Positions 4,633 through 5,952 of a stretch of 5,952 nucleotides of DNA are shown piece after piece (within the stretch, counting starts at the first letter, position 1; each line of letters starts with the position of its first letter). Source of the stretch: Chlorobiaceae bacterium (GTDB lineage Bacteria > Bacteroidota > Chlorobiia > Chlorobiales > Chlorobiaceae); assembly GCA_013336025.1 (NCBI GenBank), contig JAAXUM010000023.1, positions 1-5,952 on the forward strand. The letters are read 5' to 3'. The notes beneath the pieces are model-generated. The model was not told the DNA's origin, did no database searches, and worked only from the letters and a program-made list of their open reading frames with translations. The position numbers and the translations under genes are program-made.

Positions 4633-5952
4633 TCAAACCTCGCTGCTCCTTCCCTTTAAATCAGCAGCATGAATTTCTTCAAGTGGTTTGGCTGGCCCTG
4701 TGAACCGTTCCTGAATAGCCTGAAACACAACAAAGAGCACAGGAATAATCAGCAAACCAAGAAAAACACCGCTTAACATACCGCCCACTGCAGACCACCC
4801 GATAGAGCGATTGCCAAGCGCTGATGGACCTGAAGCCCAAAGCAGCGGCAAAAGACCCACAATAAACGCAAAGGATGTCATGAGAATCGGACGAAATCTT
4901 GCCTTTGAACCCTCAATAGCTGAATCAACAAGGCCGACTCCAGACCTTCGGCGCTGAATCGCATATTCAACAATCAGAATGGCATTTTTCGCAAGCAGAC
5001 CGATAAGCATGATAATTGAAACCTGGACATAGATATTGTTGTCCATACCTCCGGCCTTAACACCGAGCATAACACCGAACAGACCTGCCGGAATGGACAA
5101 CATGACGGCAAGCGGAAGAATATAGCTCTCATACTGTGCAGCAAGAAGCAGATAGACAAAAACAATACTGAGAATGAATATCTGGGTTGCTGCACCTCCC
5201 GACTTGATCTCTTCGCGGCTCATTCCTTTCCAGTCAAGCGAAAATCCTGGTGGAAGAGCCGTCGGGGATACTTCCTGAATTGCCTGAATTGCCTGACCGG
5301 TACTGTACCCTTTTTTCAGATTGGCCGTAACGCCTATTGAATTGAACAGGTTGAAATGATCAACGGTTTCAGACCCGTAGACCCTTTTCATTGAAGCTAT
5401 TGAAGCGATTGGCACCATGGAACCGGAGCTGTTTCGAACATAAATACCGTTCAACGTTGAAGGATCAGTTCTGTCCCTTGGTTCTGATTGCATCATCACA
5501 CGATAATACTTACCGAACCGGTTGAAATCAGATGCCTGCATACCGCCATAAAAACCCTGCATGACAAGAAGAACATCCTGGACACTGACTCCGAGCTGCG
5601 CTGCTTTTTCATTATCAACAACAATTTCATACTGAGGATTGCCTGTATTGAAAAAGGTATAGACAAACTCAAATTCAGGCCGTTTCATAAGCTGACCGAT
5701 AAACCCCTTTGCTACATCGCTGAACTCCTGAAGACTTCCGGCAGAGCGATCCTGAAGAACCATTTCCACTCCGCTGACATTCCCGAATCCGGGAACCGTC
5801 GGTCGTTTCATCACAATAAAAACAGCCTCGCTGATTGGAGAAAGCTTTTTTGAGATTCGGGTAATCAGGTCGTCGATATTCGACACGGCACCTCTTTCCT
5901 CGGGATCGTTCAACTCCACAAACATCACACCGGAAGAGGATGTCATCGTTCC
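4633..5952 (-). CDS. RND multidrug efflux permease, AcrB/MexB (HAE1) type, C-terminal part
   Basis: The reading frame runs off the right edge; the visible 439 residues are the C-terminal part of a protein usually about 1,030-1,060 long. RND pumps are inner-membrane trimers that use proton influx to export drugs, detergents or lipophilic compounds through a fusion protein and an outer-membrane channel. The visible part starts in the second porter region (GVMFVELNDPEERG), passes through the second periplasmic half and docking segment, and ends in five membrane helices matching TM8-TM12. The relay residues in this half are conserved: Lys in GLLAKNAILIVEY (AcrB K940), and R-F-R-P-I-L-M-T matching AcrB R971 and T978. 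The TM4 aspartates lie outside the window. Met at 5946 is internal, since Gly-Thr codons precede it in frame and align with the family. The tail after TM12 is short and charged. Substrate cannot be predicted from this half. Confidence 0.95.
   Translation of the reverse strand, partial: GTMTSSSGVMFVELNDPEERGAVSNIDDLITRISKKLSPISEAVFIVMKRPTVPGFGNVSGVEMVLQDRSAGSLQEFSDVAKGFIGQLMKRPEFEFVYTFFNTGNPQYEIVVDNEKAAQLGVSVQDVLLVMQGFYGGMQASDFNRFGKYYRVMMQSEPRDRTDPSTLNGIYVRNSSGSMVPIASIASMKRVYGSETVDHFNLFNSIGVTANLKKGYSTGQAIQAIQEVSPTALPPGFSLDWKGMSREEIKSGGAATQIFILSIVFVYLLLAAQYESYILPLAVMLSIPAGLFGVMLGVKAGGMDNNIYVQVSIIMLIGLLAKNAILIVEYAIQRRRSGVGLVDSAIEGSKARFRPILMTSFAFIVGLLPLLWASGPSALGNRSIGWSAVGGMLSGVFLGLLIIPVLFVVFQAIQERFTGPAKPLEEIHAADLKGRSSEV
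4646..4651 (-). promoter_or_regulatory. Shine-Dalgarno supporting an alternative TTG start of the lipoprotein
   Basis: AAGGAG on the minus strand lies inside the last codons of the pump gene, nine bases before a TTG at 4634-4636. That TTG overlaps the pump TGA stop as TTGA. The ATG at 4592-4594 has only AGGA (4598-4601) three bases away. Initiation at TTG, at both sites, or re-initiation at the ATG are all possible; signal-peptide length favours the ATG. Confidence 0.4.

Noticed and set aside
5274..5297. Short direct repeat CCTGAATTG-CCTGAATTG-CCTGA
   Set aside because: It encodes QAIQAIQ inside a normal RND segment, is only two and a half copies long, and is explained by the coding sequence.
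5488..5853. 121-residue open frame on the plus strand
   Set aside because: It is antisense to conserved RND pump sequence and has no plausible ribosome binding site or domain.

Overview
The window looks like ordinary chromosome from a Gram-negative anaerobe, and a green sulfur bacterium (Chlorobiales) or a relative is my best guess. Three things point that way: the RND pump and lipoprotein sequences, the moderate base composition (about half GC by eye), and the style of the uncharacterised 312-residue protein. The organism call is an inference from memory of these families; no marker gene is present to settle it. I see no tRNA, rRNA, CRISPR array, insertion sequence, integrase or other mobile element, and every full-length gene reads without a frameshift.

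Left part, plus strand. The window opens with the last codons of an unidentified gene, whose stop overlaps the ATG of a DinB/YfiT-like metal-binding protein (49-573) in an ATGA junction. A compact intrinsic terminator (607-635) follows, then a second, longer imperfect hairpin with a T tract (636-685). The rest of the 251-base gap carries an almost perfect sigma-54 (-24/-12) promoter (756-771). It points at a 312-residue protein (825-1763) built from diverged tandem beta-type repeats, for which I know no function.

Right part, minus strand. Three genes are read from the right edge toward the middle: the C-terminal portion of an AcrB/MexB-type RND pump (4633 to the edge), a NodT/OprM-type outer-membrane efflux lipoprotein (3158-4594) and a BaiN/YhiN-type flavoprotein (1790-3151). 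They are tightly spaced and probably form one transcription unit whose promoter lies beyond the right edge; the membrane-fusion subunit would also be expected there. The pump and the outer-membrane channel make two parts of a tripartite drug or solute exporter. The flavoprotein is attached by a 6-base gap, and its link to export is not evident.

The flavoprotein and the repeat protein converge with only 26 bases between stop codons, and the candidate terminators on each side lie inside the opposing gene. The most interesting element is the pairing of a strong sigma-54 promoter with an uncharacterised repeat protein that also has an oddly placed Shine-Dalgarno sequence. I did not find convincing evidence of a wholly new multi-gene system.
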